The notes under the pieces: generated by a model
What the model saw: only the letters and a program-made list of their open reading frames with translations
The model's database searches: none
Told to the model about the DNA's origin: nothing
Program-made: the position numbers and the translations under genes
In this document: piece by piece, positions 1-6,122 of the stretch
How the letters are laid out: every line of letters starts with the position of its first letter
Numbering within the stretch: position 1 is the stretch's first letter
Source of the DNA: Candidatus Aerophobota bacterium
GTDB lineage: Bacteria > Aerophobota > Aerophobia > Aerophobales > AE-B3A
Length of the DNA stretch: 6,199 bases
Reading direction: 5' to 3'
Assembly (NCBI GenBank): GCA_030616535.1
Contig: JAUWXE010000064.1
Span: 1 to 6,199 of the forward strand

Positions 1-279
1 GCGGATGATATTCTATATGAAAATGGTGTTCATGTAATACCTGATTTCTTATGCAATGCTGGCGGAGTAACAGTTTCATATTTTGAGATGGTGCAAAACT
101 TTTATATGGACTACTGGGATGAAAAAGAAGTTCACCGGTGTTTAGACAAGAAAATGACCGCTGCTTATCACTCGGTACTAAACACTTCCAGGAAATACAA
201 CATAAATATGCGACAGGCTGCTTATGTTATTGCTGTTGAACGTGTGGTTGAAGCAATGAAACTTCGTGGTTGGGTTTAG
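1..279 (+). CDS. gdhA: Glutamate dehydrogenase, C-terminal 92 residues (5' end outside window)
   Basis: The reading frame is open from base 1 to the TAG at 277-279, so the gene is cut by the left window edge. The visible 92 residues are the end of the Rossmann (NAD(P)-binding) domain and the C-terminal helices of the Glu/Leu/Phe/Val dehydrogenase family. The sequence PDFLCNAGGVTVSYFE is the hallmark NAGGVTVSYFE block of hexameric glutamate dehydrogenases. The tail, with NINMRQAAYVIAVERV and the final AMKLRGWV, also matches glutamate rather than leucine or phenylalanine dehydrogenases. The enzyme reversibly aminates 2-oxoglutarate to glutamate in the cytoplasm. Cofactor preference cannot be read because the nucleotide-binding loop is outside the window. 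The next gene is glnA on the same strand, a logical ammonium-assimilation partner. An ATG at 88 is internal and is not a start. Confidence 0.88.
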   Translation, partial: ADDILYENGVHVIPDFLCNAGGVTVSYFEMVQNFYMDYWDEKEVHRCLDKKMTAAYHSVLNTSRKYNINMRQAAYVIAVERVVEAMKLRGWV

Positions 280-299
280 TTTATCATTGATTCCGATGC

Positions 300-327
300 T
301 TGACAGGGGCAAAGTATCTGGTAAAGT
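300..327 (+). promoter_or_regulatory. Candidate housekeeping-sigma promoter for glnA
   Basis: A perfect -35 hexamer TTGACA lies at 300-305. After a 16-bp spacer comes TAAAGT at 322-327, which matches 4 of 6 bases of TATAAT. Transcription from here would start near 334-336, giving a leader of about 40 nt before the glnA ATG. An 11-bp palindrome (AGGTT-A-AACCT, 337-347) lies just after the expected start, where an operator could sit. No GlnR/TnrA-type box (TGTNAN7TNACA) is visible in 280-375. The call rests on sequence match alone, and read-through from gdhA is equally possible because I see no terminator between the genes. Confidence 0.42.
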
Positions 328-362
328 AGCCTAGGAAGGTTAAACCTAATATCTTGCAATAT

Positions 363-369
363 GGAGAGG
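363..369 (+). promoter_or_regulatory. Shine-Dalgarno that sets the glnA start
   Basis: GGAGAGG lies 6 nt before the ATG at 376, which is good ribosome-binding spacing. The ATG at 361 is in the same frame and would add five residues (MERLS). It has no Shine-Dalgarno at usable distance, and its own codons overlap this site. The start is therefore taken as 376. Confidence 0.75.
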
Positions 370-375
370 TTGAGC

Positions 376-1701
376 ATGTCAGCTAGGACTGAGGAAGAAG
401 TTTTAAAACTGGTAAAGGAAGAAGATATAAGCTTCATTAAGCTATGGTTTAATGATATTCTAGGGCAACTTAAAAGTTTTGCCATTCCTGTGGGGGAGTT
501 AGAAAGAGCTTTCTCGGAGGGGATGGGATTCGATGGGTCCTCTATAAAGGGTTTTGCCAGAATTGATGAGAGTGACATGCTTGCCAGACCTGACCCTAAC
601 ACCTTTGCCCTACTTCCCTGGATATCAAAGCAAAAAGTAGCTCGGATGTTTTGTGATATCATTCAGCCGGATGGCACTCCTTATGAGGGTGATTCGAGGT
701 ACATATTGAAAAGGAACCTGGAGCGTCTTAAAGAGAAAAGCTATACTTTTTATCTCGGACCGGAACTGGAATACTTTTATTTTAAAGACGAGAAACATCC
801 GGGAACTCTGGATGAAGGTGGATATTTTGATTTTACTACTCTGGATGCCGGTAGTGAACTTCGGCGGGATACTATTTCTATCCTGGAGGCTATGGGCATA
901 GGAGTGGAATACAGTCATCATGAAGTTGCACCTTCTCAGCATGAAATAGACCTGAGATATGCTGACGCCCTGAGTATGGCAGATAATGTGATGACCTATA
1001 GAATAGTGGTTAAAGAAGTTGCTTTTAAATACGGTCTTTACGCTACCTTTATGCCCAAGCCTATATTTGGAGTAAATGGAAACGGCATGCACACCCATCA
1101 GTCACTTTTTAAGGATAACAGGAATGTGTTTTTCGATCCTAACGATAAATATCGTCTATCTAAGGTAGCTAAATCCTATATTGCCGGTTTATTAAAACAT
1201 GCTCGCGAAATAACTGCTATTACTAATCAGTGGGTCAATTCCTATAAAAGGCTTGTTCCTGGCTATGAGGCACCGGTGTATGTCTCATGGGCTCGCCGGA
1301 ATAGATCCACCCTGGTAAGGGTGCCCATGTACAAACCCGAGAAGGAGGAGGCTTCCAGGGTGGAGTTCCGCAGCCCTGATCCGGCCTGTAATCCATATCT
1401 TGCCTTCTCAGTGATGCTGGCGGCGGGTCTTGAGGGGATAGAGAAAGAATACGAGCTGCCGGAGCCAGTAGAACAGAATATTTATCGTATGAGCGAAGAA
1501 GAGAGGCGAGAATTGGGAATAGCCTCGCTTCCTGGAAGTCTAATTGAGGCTATCCAGTTAACTGAGAAAAGCAAACTGGTGCGAAAAACTTTAGGCAATC
1601 ATGTCTTTAATAGCTTCATCGCCAGCAAAAAGGTAGAGTGGGACGATTACCGAAAATGTGTACATCCTTATGAAATAGAGCGCTTTCTTCCTATATTATG
1701 A
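376..1701 (+). CDS. glnA: Glutamine synthetase, type I-alpha
   Basis: This enzyme makes glutamine from glutamate, ammonium and ATP; the family forms cytoplasmic dodecamers. From the ATG at 376 the protein is 441 residues, close to the roughly 444 of the Bacillus enzyme. The N-terminal beta-grasp domain ends near residue 100 and includes MGFDGSSIKGF at 50-60. The catalytic domain carries metal and substrate residues in GPELEYF (E130, E132), HHEVAPSQHEI (E183, E190) and NGNGMHTHQS (H239). The flap NSYKRLVPGYEAPV contains E298, and the C-terminal arginine motif is EFRSPDPACNPY (R332). The insertion typical of type I-beta enzymes is absent, and the region around NIYRMSEEERRELGI reads like the alpha subtype, so adenylylation control is not expected. 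R62, the residue known in Bacillus GlnA for glutamine feedback inhibition, is present at the same number in RIDESDM. Feedback inhibition is therefore likely (inference). An antisense frame at 625-1098 is a shadow. Confidence 0.96.
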   Translation: MSARTEEEVLKLVKEEDISFIKLWFNDILGQLKSFAIPVGELERAFSEGMGFDGSSIKGFARIDESDMLARPDPNTFALLPWISKQKVARMFCDIIQPDGTPYEGDSRYILKRNLERLKEKSYTFYLGPELEYFYFKDEKHPGTLDEGGYFDFTTLDAGSELRRDTISILEAMGIGVEYSHHEVAPSQHEIDLRYADALSMADNVMTYRIVVKEVAFKYGLYATFMPKPIFGVNGNGMHTHQSLFKDNRNVFFDPNDKYRLSKVAKSYIAGLLKHAREITAITNQWVNSYKRLVPGYEAPVYVSWARRNRSTLVRVPMYKPEKEEASRVEFRSPDPACNPYLAFSVMLAAGLEGIEKEYELPEPVEQNIYRMSEEERRELGIASLPGSLIEAIQLTEKSKLVRKTLGNHVFNSFIASKKVEWDDYRKCVHPYEIERFLPIL

Positions 1702-1883
1702 ATGGCTGACCTTTTTATCTCACCTTTTTAATGCACTCCTCCTTGCGAGTTTTGTCAATTAGAGATTTTTCCGGCCTGAGTGGTTCATTTCGGTTTTCCC
1801 CTACCTTCTTTTGCCAGATGAAAAAGATTAGCTATAATTTTGTTTTGCTGGCCTGAGAAAATAATGGGTGAGGCTTAAGGGAC
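1702..1883. other. Non-coding gap after glnA, left part
   Basis: No open frame with a ribosome-binding site is seen on either strand. The DNA is rich in T on the top strand. I see no strong GC-rich hairpin followed by a T tract, so no confident intrinsic terminator for glnA. The only candidate is a weak 4-bp stem, ACTC/GAGT near 1734-1749, followed by TTTTG. The short word GGCCTGAG occurs twice (about 1773-1780 and 1850-1857), perhaps by chance. Confidence 0.5.
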
Positions 1884-1979
1884 AGGAAAATGGGGACGTG
1901 ATTATTTTTTGGAAAGGAAAAATAATTGTAGGAAGAGAGAACTAGAAAAAAGAAAAAATAATCACGTCCCCATTTTCCT
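1884..1979. repeat. Perfect 27-bp inverted repeat with 42-nt spacer; REP/RAYT-like element
   Basis: The left arm is 1884-1910 and the right arm 1953-1979. The arms are exact reverse complements over 27 bp and share the core GGGGACGTGATTATTTTTT. The spacer 1911-1952 is purine-rich. Complementarity stops abruptly at both ends of each arm. A perfect long palindrome between two convergent genes, with a GGGGAC head next to an A/T-rich tail, resembles the repeats moved by REP-associated tyrosine (Y1) transposases, but no transposase is present here. That assignment is inference; the inverted repeat itself is plain in the sequence. It is not a canonical intrinsic terminator, because neither strand has a T tract after the full stem, although it could still slow polymerase or protect transcript ends. 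Confidence 0.85.
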
Positions 1980-2335
1980 TACGTATCTGATAGCTGCTGC
2001 TCGTTCAGGCCAAAGTGGTGGCCTATCTCGTGGATAACTACCTTTCTCACGGTTTTCTTAAGATTCTCCCGATTAGTAGAAACTGATTCGATGGCCTTTT
2101 GGTAGAGGGTTATTTTATCCGGTAAGACAAAACTATAGTGGGGACCTCTTTTAGATAGGGGAACCCCCCGGTAAAGGCCCAAATAGGTGGAAAATCGGCT
2201 TCTTTTTCGGGGCAAGCCTTTCTCTTTAGTCCAGTCCTCAATGACAATTTCAATGTTTTCCATTTTCTTTTTGAATTCTTTAGGTATATCTTCCAGGGCC
2301 TCATGAACTAAAGACTCAAAAACTCGTCTATCCAT
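1979..2335 (-). CDS. Small zincin-like metallopeptidase family protein (PF06262 type)
   Basis: The protein has 118 residues, close to the usual size of this compact family. The N-terminus (MDRRVFESLVHEALEDIPKE) reads like the family's typical opening, which supports the ATG at 2335. An in-frame TGA lies four codons upstream and no GTG or TTG lies between. The zinc-binding motif HEIGHHFG sits almost at the C-terminus, as is normal in the family, and gives two histidines and the catalytic glutamate. No signal peptide or membrane segment is seen, so it should be cytoplasmic. The Shine-Dalgarno is poor. Family members often continue a few residues after this motif with a sequence like L-R-E-L-G. 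Here the protein stops at LNEQQLSDT, and the last base of the TAA stop is the first base of the adjoining inverted repeat, so slight shortening by insertion is possible. The substrate and biological role are unknown for the family; peptidase activity is predicted only from the motif. Confidence 0.85.
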   Translation of the reverse strand: MDRRVFESLVHEALEDIPKEFKKKMENIEIVIEDWTKEKGLPRKRSRFSTYLGLYRGVPLSKRGPHYSFVLPDKITLYQKAIESVSTNRENLKKTVRKVVIHEIGHHFGLNEQQLSDT

Positions 2336-2382
2336 GCTGAATAACCGTCACGATTAAATTGTATCTTAAGCTTTTTACTGAA

Positions 2383-2410
2383 AGACTAACATATGAGTAT
2401 GGTGTGTCAA
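2383..2410 (-). promoter_or_regulatory. Candidate promoter for the metallopeptidase gene
   Basis: On the minus strand a perfect TTGACA (2410 to 2405) is followed after 16 bp by TAGTCT (2388 to 2383), which matches only 3 of 6 bases of TATAAT. A better -10-like hexamer, TACAAT, lies at 2363 to 2358, but it has no good -35 at the right distance. One of these probably drives the gene. The choice is uncertain. Confidence 0.3.
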
Positions 2411-2462
2411 GTCTTCGCCCCTTACCTCGCTTATTTCCTTCATTTTACTTTTGCTCTTTTTT

Positions 2463-2471
2463 TGCTAGGAT
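2463..2471 (+). promoter_or_regulatory. Possible extended -10 element for mnmG
   Basis: TGC-TAGGAT has the TGn extension plus a 4-of-6 match to TATAAT, and GATAAT overlaps it at 2469-2474. No good -35 is visible upstream, where the top strand is almost pure pyrimidine from about 2411 to 2463. Transcription from here would give a leader of about 20 nt. Evidence is by sequence match only. Confidence 0.3.
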
Positions 2472-2483
2472 AATACCGATAAG

Positions 2484-2490
2484 AAAGGAG
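2484..2490 (+). promoter_or_regulatory. Strong Shine-Dalgarno that supports the TTG start of mnmG
   Basis: AAAGGAG is followed by a 7-nt spacer and then TTG at 2498. No in-frame ATG occurs before the nucleotide-binding motif; the first internal methionine is residue 39. The TTG start is therefore well supported despite being a rarer start codon. Confidence 0.8.
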
Positions 2491-2497
2491 ATTTGCT

Positions 2498-4375
2498 TTG
2501 CTGGCAGCCTATCCTAAGAAGTACGATGTTATTGTTGTGGGGGGCGGCCATGCGGGCATCGAAGCTAGCCTTGCTTCAGCAAGGCTAGGCTGCCAGACCC
2601 TGCTTTTAACCATGAATCTAGATACCATTGGGCTTATGTCTTGTAACCCTGCTATCGGGGGCATAGGTAAGGGTCAGTTGGTCAAGGAGATAGACGCCTT
2701 AGGGGGAGAGATGGGTAAAGCCATCGACTCTACTGCTATTCAATTTCGCCGCCTCAATACCAAAAAGGGTCCGGCGGTTCAGTCTTCACGGGCTCAGGCC
2801 GACCGGCAAGGCTATCGTCTTTATATGAAGTGGGTTTTAGAAAAACAAGCCGGACTTGATATAAAGCAGGCCCTGGTTGATAGGATATTGGTGAGAGATG
2901 GACTCGTGCAGGGAGTGGAGATGCATCTCGGAGAAAAATTTAGCGGAAAATCGGTGATAATAACCCCGGGAACGTTCCTCAATGGTTTGATTCATATTGG
3001 CTTGACAAACTTTCCCGGGGGAAGAATGGGAGATTTTCCCTCCTTAGAACTTTCCCAAAGTCTAAGTAACCTAGGGTTTCGCCTGGGAAGATTTAAGACA
3101 GGAACCTGCCCCCGTCTAGATGGAAAAACCATTGATTTTTCATGTCTTGATCCTCAAGAGGGGGATAAAAATCCTGTTCCATTTTCCTTCTCCGCGCCCA
3201 AGATAAACCAAAGTCAAGTTCCTTGCTATATCACCTATACCAACTCAAAAACTCATCACATCATCAAGGGGGGACTGGATCGCTCACCCTTATATACCGG
3301 GGTAATAAAGGCAACGGGAGTAAGGTACTGCCCCTCCATTGAGGATAAGGTGATGAGGTTTCCTCATAAAGAAAGACATCAGATCTTCCTGGAGCCGGAG
3401 GGACTGGAAACGAATGAGTATTATCCTAATGGTCTTTCTACTTCTCTCCCCCTCGATATTCAGCTTAAGATGCTCCGCACTATTAAAGGATTAGAAAAGG
3501 TTGAGATTACCCGCCCCGGATATGGGATTGAACATGATTACGTTGATCCTACTCATTTAAAACCTACTCTGGAGACGAAGCTTATAAGGGGTCTTTTTCT
3601 AGCCGGCCAGATCAACGGGACGACCGGATACGAGGAAGCTGCTGCTCAAGGACTGGTGGCTGGAATTAACGCAGCCTTGATGGTTTTAGGAAAAGATCCT
3701 TTAATTTTGGATCGTTCCAAGGCATATATCGGGGTTTTGATTGATGATCTAATTACCAGGGGAACTAACGAACCTTACCGGATGTTTACCTCTCGGTCTG
3801 AGTATCGACTTCTTTTAAGAGAAGACAACGCTGATCTTCGACTGCGAGAAAAAGGATACCGAATAGGTTTGGTGGAAAAGGCTGAGTACCAAGAGGTAGA
3901 GGCAAAAGAAAAACATATTAAGGATGAGCTGGATAGACTTAGTTCCATTAGCATATCTCCTGGTGATAAGATAAACAAAAAGCTTGCCAGCTTAGGTAGC
4001 AGCCCCATCAACCATACCGTTAGCTTAAGGGAACTTCTTCGGCGTCCTGAGATCTCCTACCGGGATTTAGGTTTCTTTGATGAAGAGGTGAGTAAGATTG
4101 AAGATGGAGAAGCTCAGCAGGTCGAAATTCAAGTAATGTATGATGGATATATAAAAAGACAACTGCAACAGGTAAAAAATTTCAAGAAAATGGAAAAGTT
4201 AAAAATTCCTCTTGACTTTGATTATGAAAGTGTGGGCGGCCTTTCTACCGAAGTAAAGGAGAAGCTATCCAAAATAAGACCATATTCTCTGGGTCAGGCC
4301 TCTCGTATCTCGGGAGTGACTCCTGCTGCAATCTCGGTTTTAATGATTTATTTAAAAAAATTGGGGCAGATGTAA
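2498..4375 (+). CDS. mnmG: tRNA uridine-5-carboxymethylaminomethyl modification enzyme MnmG (GidA)
   Basis: MnmG is an FAD enzyme that works with the GTPase MnmE to install (carboxymethyl)aminomethyl groups on wobble U34 of certain tRNAs, using methylene-tetrahydrofolate and NADH. The 625-residue length is normal for the full-length bacterial form (E. coli 629). The FAD-binding motif VVGGGHAGIEAS is at 13-24, followed by SCNPAIGGIGKGQ (48-60) with the conserved C49. The block QFRRLNTKKGPAVQSSRAQ is at 82-100 and FKTGTCPRLDG at 199-209. C278 in RYCPSIEDKV corresponds to the catalytic Cys of the E. coli enzyme. The signature AGQINGTTGYEEAAAQG spans 369-385. The helical C-terminal part, known to contact MnmE, ends with LGQASRISGVTPAAISVLM. 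The common neighbours mnmE and rsmG are not next to it here. The antisense frame at 3775-4011 is a shadow. The next gene begins 3 bp after the stop. Confidence 0.97.
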   Translation: MLAAYPKKYDVIVVGGGHAGIEASLASARLGCQTLLLTMNLDTIGLMSCNPAIGGIGKGQLVKEIDALGGEMGKAIDSTAIQFRRLNTKKGPAVQSSRAQADRQGYRLYMKWVLEKQAGLDIKQALVDRILVRDGLVQGVEMHLGEKFSGKSVIITPGTFLNGLIHIGLTNFPGGRMGDFPSLELSQSLSNLGFRLGRFKTGTCPRLDGKTIDFSCLDPQEGDKNPVPFSFSAPKINQSQVPCYITYTNSKTHHIIKGGLDRSPLYTGVIKATGVRYCPSIEDKVMRFPHKERHQIFLEPEGLETNEYYPNGLSTSLPLDIQLKMLRTIKGLEKVEITRPGYGIEHDYVDPTHLKPTLETKLIRGLFLAGQINGTTGYEEAAAQGLVAGINAALMVLGKDPLILDRSKAYIGVLIDDLITRGTNEPYRMFTSRSEYRLLLREDNADLRLREKGYRIGLVEKAEYQEVEAKEKHIKDELDRLSSISISPGDKINKKLASLGSSPINHTVSLRELLRRPEISYRDLGFFDEEVSKIEDGEAQQVEIQVMYDGYIKRQLQQVKNFKKMEKLKIPLDFDYESVGGLSTEVKEKLSKIRPYSLGQASRISGVTPAAISVLMIYLKKLGQM

Positions 4376-4378
4376 AAA

Positions 4379-5065
4379 ATGGCTGATGGGGCCTGGAACT
4401 ATTCTAGGCTAAAGGATTACAGTCTCGGCTTAGGTGCTTCTTTATTTGGAGTTGCTAATTTAAAACCTTTAAAGCGTAGCTTTATTTTTCTCTCTCCTAG
4501 GACTCTCGATTCTCTCCCGTACGGGATTTCTCTTGCCGTTAGGCTTTCCGATAAGATAATCGAGGATCTCGAGGATAGACCCACTAGACTATATCTTCAT
4601 CATTATCGACAGATTAATTACTTTCTAGATCAGCTAGCTCTTAAGATTAGCTCCTTTATTCAAGAAGATGGCTGGCAGGCTCTTCCTATACCTGCCTCCC
4701 AGGTTCTTGATTGGGAGAAGCAAAAAGGGCATCTTTCTCATAAAAAAGTTGCTCAGGAAGCAGGACTGGGATGGATAGGAAGGTCGAATCTTTTGGTAAG
4801 TCCCAAGTATGGGGCAAGAATCAGGCTGGTTACTATCCTTACCGATTTTCCTTTACAGTGTGGCCAACGAGAGGAGGAAAGCTGCGGATCATGCAGGCAG
4901 TGTCTTTCAGCCTGTCCTGCCGGGGCAATAAAAGAAAGCCAGAGAGATTTCGATTCCGGTGCCTGCTTTGAGCAGCTTCGTTCCTTTAAGAAAAGAGATA
5001 ACATTGCCCATTATATCTGCGGGCTCTGTGTCAAGGCCTGCCGAGGAAAATTGACCTACCTTTAA
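4379..5065 (+). CDS. QueG-like double 4Fe-4S protein (epoxyqueuosine reductase superfamily, short form)
   Basis: This 228-residue protein resembles the core of epoxyqueuosine reductase (COG1600). The AGLGWIGRSNLLV block at 128-140 and the stretch ending VTILTD at 151-156 are typical of the superfamily. Then come two iron-sulfur motifs: CGSCRQCLSACPAGAI with C169, C172, C175 and C179, and a second set, C196 plus CGLCVKAC with C214, C217 and C221. That is eight candidate ligands for two 4Fe-4S clusters. True QueG is usually 340-380 residues and has a VDTGP-type motif with the catalytic aspartate before the GLGWIG block. Here that position reads PIPASQVLDW (103-112), and there is no C-terminal HEAT-like region. 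I therefore call it a paralogue of unknown reaction, probably an electron-transfer or corrinoid-linked protein (inference). Its ATG lies 3 bp after the mnmG stop, with only a weak GGGG upstream, suggesting operon membership and translational coupling. No membrane segment or signal peptide is seen. Confidence 0.82.
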   Translation: MADGAWNYSRLKDYSLGLGASLFGVANLKPLKRSFIFLSPRTLDSLPYGISLAVRLSDKIIEDLEDRPTRLYLHHYRQINYFLDQLALKISSFIQEDGWQALPIPASQVLDWEKQKGHLSHKKVAQEAGLGWIGRSNLLVSPKYGARIRLVTILTDFPLQCGQREEESCGSCRQCLSACPAGAIKESQRDFDSGACFEQLRSFKKRDNIAHYICGLCVKACRGKLTYL

Positions 5066-5129
5066 AGAATTTTTATAAGCAAAACTTTTCTACTTTTTTT
5101 CGGTAGTCTTTAGTTAGGCGAAGTCAATT

Positions 5130-6113
5130 TTACCATCTATGATGTACTCTACGTTTAATAGAGTTTTCATATATAGTCTTAATACCTTTTAAAACATCTG
5201 GATCCGAGTCTGCTAATTCGCTGGCACTAATATTCTCCTCAAGCTGTTTTGTATTCTTTGCTCCTGGAATAACACAACTCACCTCACTGTGCATCAATAT
5301 CCATTTCAATGCCATTTGTGCACAACTAATATTGTCTGGTTTTATCCTTTTCAATTCCTCAACTGCTTTAAGGCCAATTTCAAAATTTACTCCAGAAAAC
5401 GTCTCACCTACATCAAAAAACTGTCCTTGTCGATTATAATTTCTGTGGTCATCTTTAGGAAATTTTGTTTCAAGACTCATTTTTCCCGTCAAAAGTCCAC
5501 TGGCTAATGGGACTCTGGCAATAACCGCAATATTTTTCTTTTTACATTGTTCAAAGAACAGTTCCGACGGTCTCTGTCGGAAAATATTGAATATTATTTG
5601 TACACTGACAACCCCGGGATATTCAATCGCTTTAAGACCTTCTTCGACTTTCTCAACGCTAACGCCATAATGCTGAATTTTGCCTTGTTCAACAAAACTG
5701 TCCAGTGCTTCAAAAACCTCTGGTTTATAATATACATCTGTAGGCGGACAGTGCAGCTGTATCAAGTCAATCGTGTCGATACCGAGATTCTTCAAAGAGC
5801 GATCTAAAAATCTTTCCAGATTATCTCTTGTGTATCCCAAGCTAACATGGGGATCTAACCTTCGGCCAAATTTTGTGGCCGCATAGATTTTTTGATCTGT
5901 ACTTTTCAGAACCTGCTCAATTAGTTGTTCACTTTTCCCGTCCCCATAGACATCCGCGGTATCGAAAAAATTAATGCCTCTTTCAATAGCTTTTTCTAAA
6001 ACTCCTAGGGCATCACTTCCACTTACACGTCCCCAACCCCCACCAAGTGCCCAGGTACCTAAACCAACCTCGCTAACTTTCCAATTGGTTTTTCCAAAAA
6101 TTCTGTATTTCAT
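5130..6113 (-). CDS. Aldo/keto reductase
   Basis: This 327-residue (alpha/beta)8-barrel oxidoreductase would use NAD(P)H to reduce aldehydes or ketones in the cytoplasm. The family's opening GLGTWALGGGWG is at 17-28. The catalytic tetrad is visible: D51 and Y56 in FDTADVYG, K81 in AATKFGR, and H121 in LIQLHCPP. The C-terminal IPGAKNTKQLEENISA is the conserved phosphate- and cofactor-binding end of the barrel. The ATG at 6113 has AGGGGGC 4 nt upstream, and the protein starts MKYRIFGKT as is common in the family. Substrate cannot be predicted. The gene converges on the QueG-like gene across a 64-bp gap with no clear terminator. A probable minus-strand gene ends 9 bp upstream, so it may be the second gene of an operon. 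Local GC (about 40% in lines checked) looks a little lower than in mnmG, too weak to argue for transfer. Plus-strand frames at 5289-5507 and 5547-5807 are shadows. Confidence 0.93.
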   Translation of the reverse strand: MKYRIFGKTNWKVSEVGLGTWALGGGWGRVSGSDALGVLEKAIERGINFFDTADVYGDGKSEQLIEQVLKSTDQKIYAATKFGRRLDPHVSLGYTRDNLERFLDRSLKNLGIDTIDLIQLHCPPTDVYYKPEVFEALDSFVEQGKIQHYGVSVEKVEEGLKAIEYPGVVSVQIIFNIFRQRPSELFFEQCKKKNIAVIARVPLASGLLTGKMSLETKFPKDDHRNYNRQGQFFDVGETFSGVNFEIGLKAVEELKRIKPDNISCAQMALKWILMHSEVSCVIPGAKNTKQLEENISASELADSDPDVLKGIKTIYENSIKRRVHHRW

Positions 6114-6122
6114 TATTGCCCC

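Noticed and set aside
280..375. Riboswitch or GlnR/TnrA operator in the glnA leader
   Set aside because: The predicted leader is only about 40 nt, no known aptamer structure is apparent, and no TGTNAN7TNACA match is seen.
276..1098. Open frames antisense to glnA (minus strand 276-662 and 625-1098)
   Set aside because: They lie opposite a strongly conserved glutamine synthetase, have no recognisable domains or ribosome-binding sites, and are explained as shadows of its codon pattern.
1884..1979. The inverted repeat as a standard rho-independent terminator for glnA or the metallopeptidase gene
   Set aside because: The T run lies inside the stem rather than after it on both strands, and the loop is 42 nt. 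This is not the canonical layout, though an effect on transcript ends is not excluded.
2110..2304. Second minus-strand frame inside the metallopeptidase gene
   Set aside because: It overlaps the family-matching frame out of phase and has no recognisable motif.
2375..2443. 22-codon minus-strand small ORF upstream of the metallopeptidase (starting MKEISEVRG)
   Set aside because: There is no convincing Shine-Dalgarno, it overlaps the candidate promoter, and a frame this short is expected by chance.
4771..5004. Alternative frames on both strands within the QueG-like gene (4771-4971 plus, 4753-5004 minus)
   Set aside because: The frame with the double iron-sulfur motif is clearly the coding one; the others show no conserved features.
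5066..5129. Terminator between the QueG-like gene and the aldo/keto reductase
   Set aside because: Only a 4-bp CTAC/GTAG stem around a T run was found, too weak to call.
5289..5807. Plus-strand frames opposite the aldo/keto reductase (5289-5507, 5547-5807)
   Set aside because: They are antisense to a gene with an intact catalytic tetrad and show no recognisable protein features.
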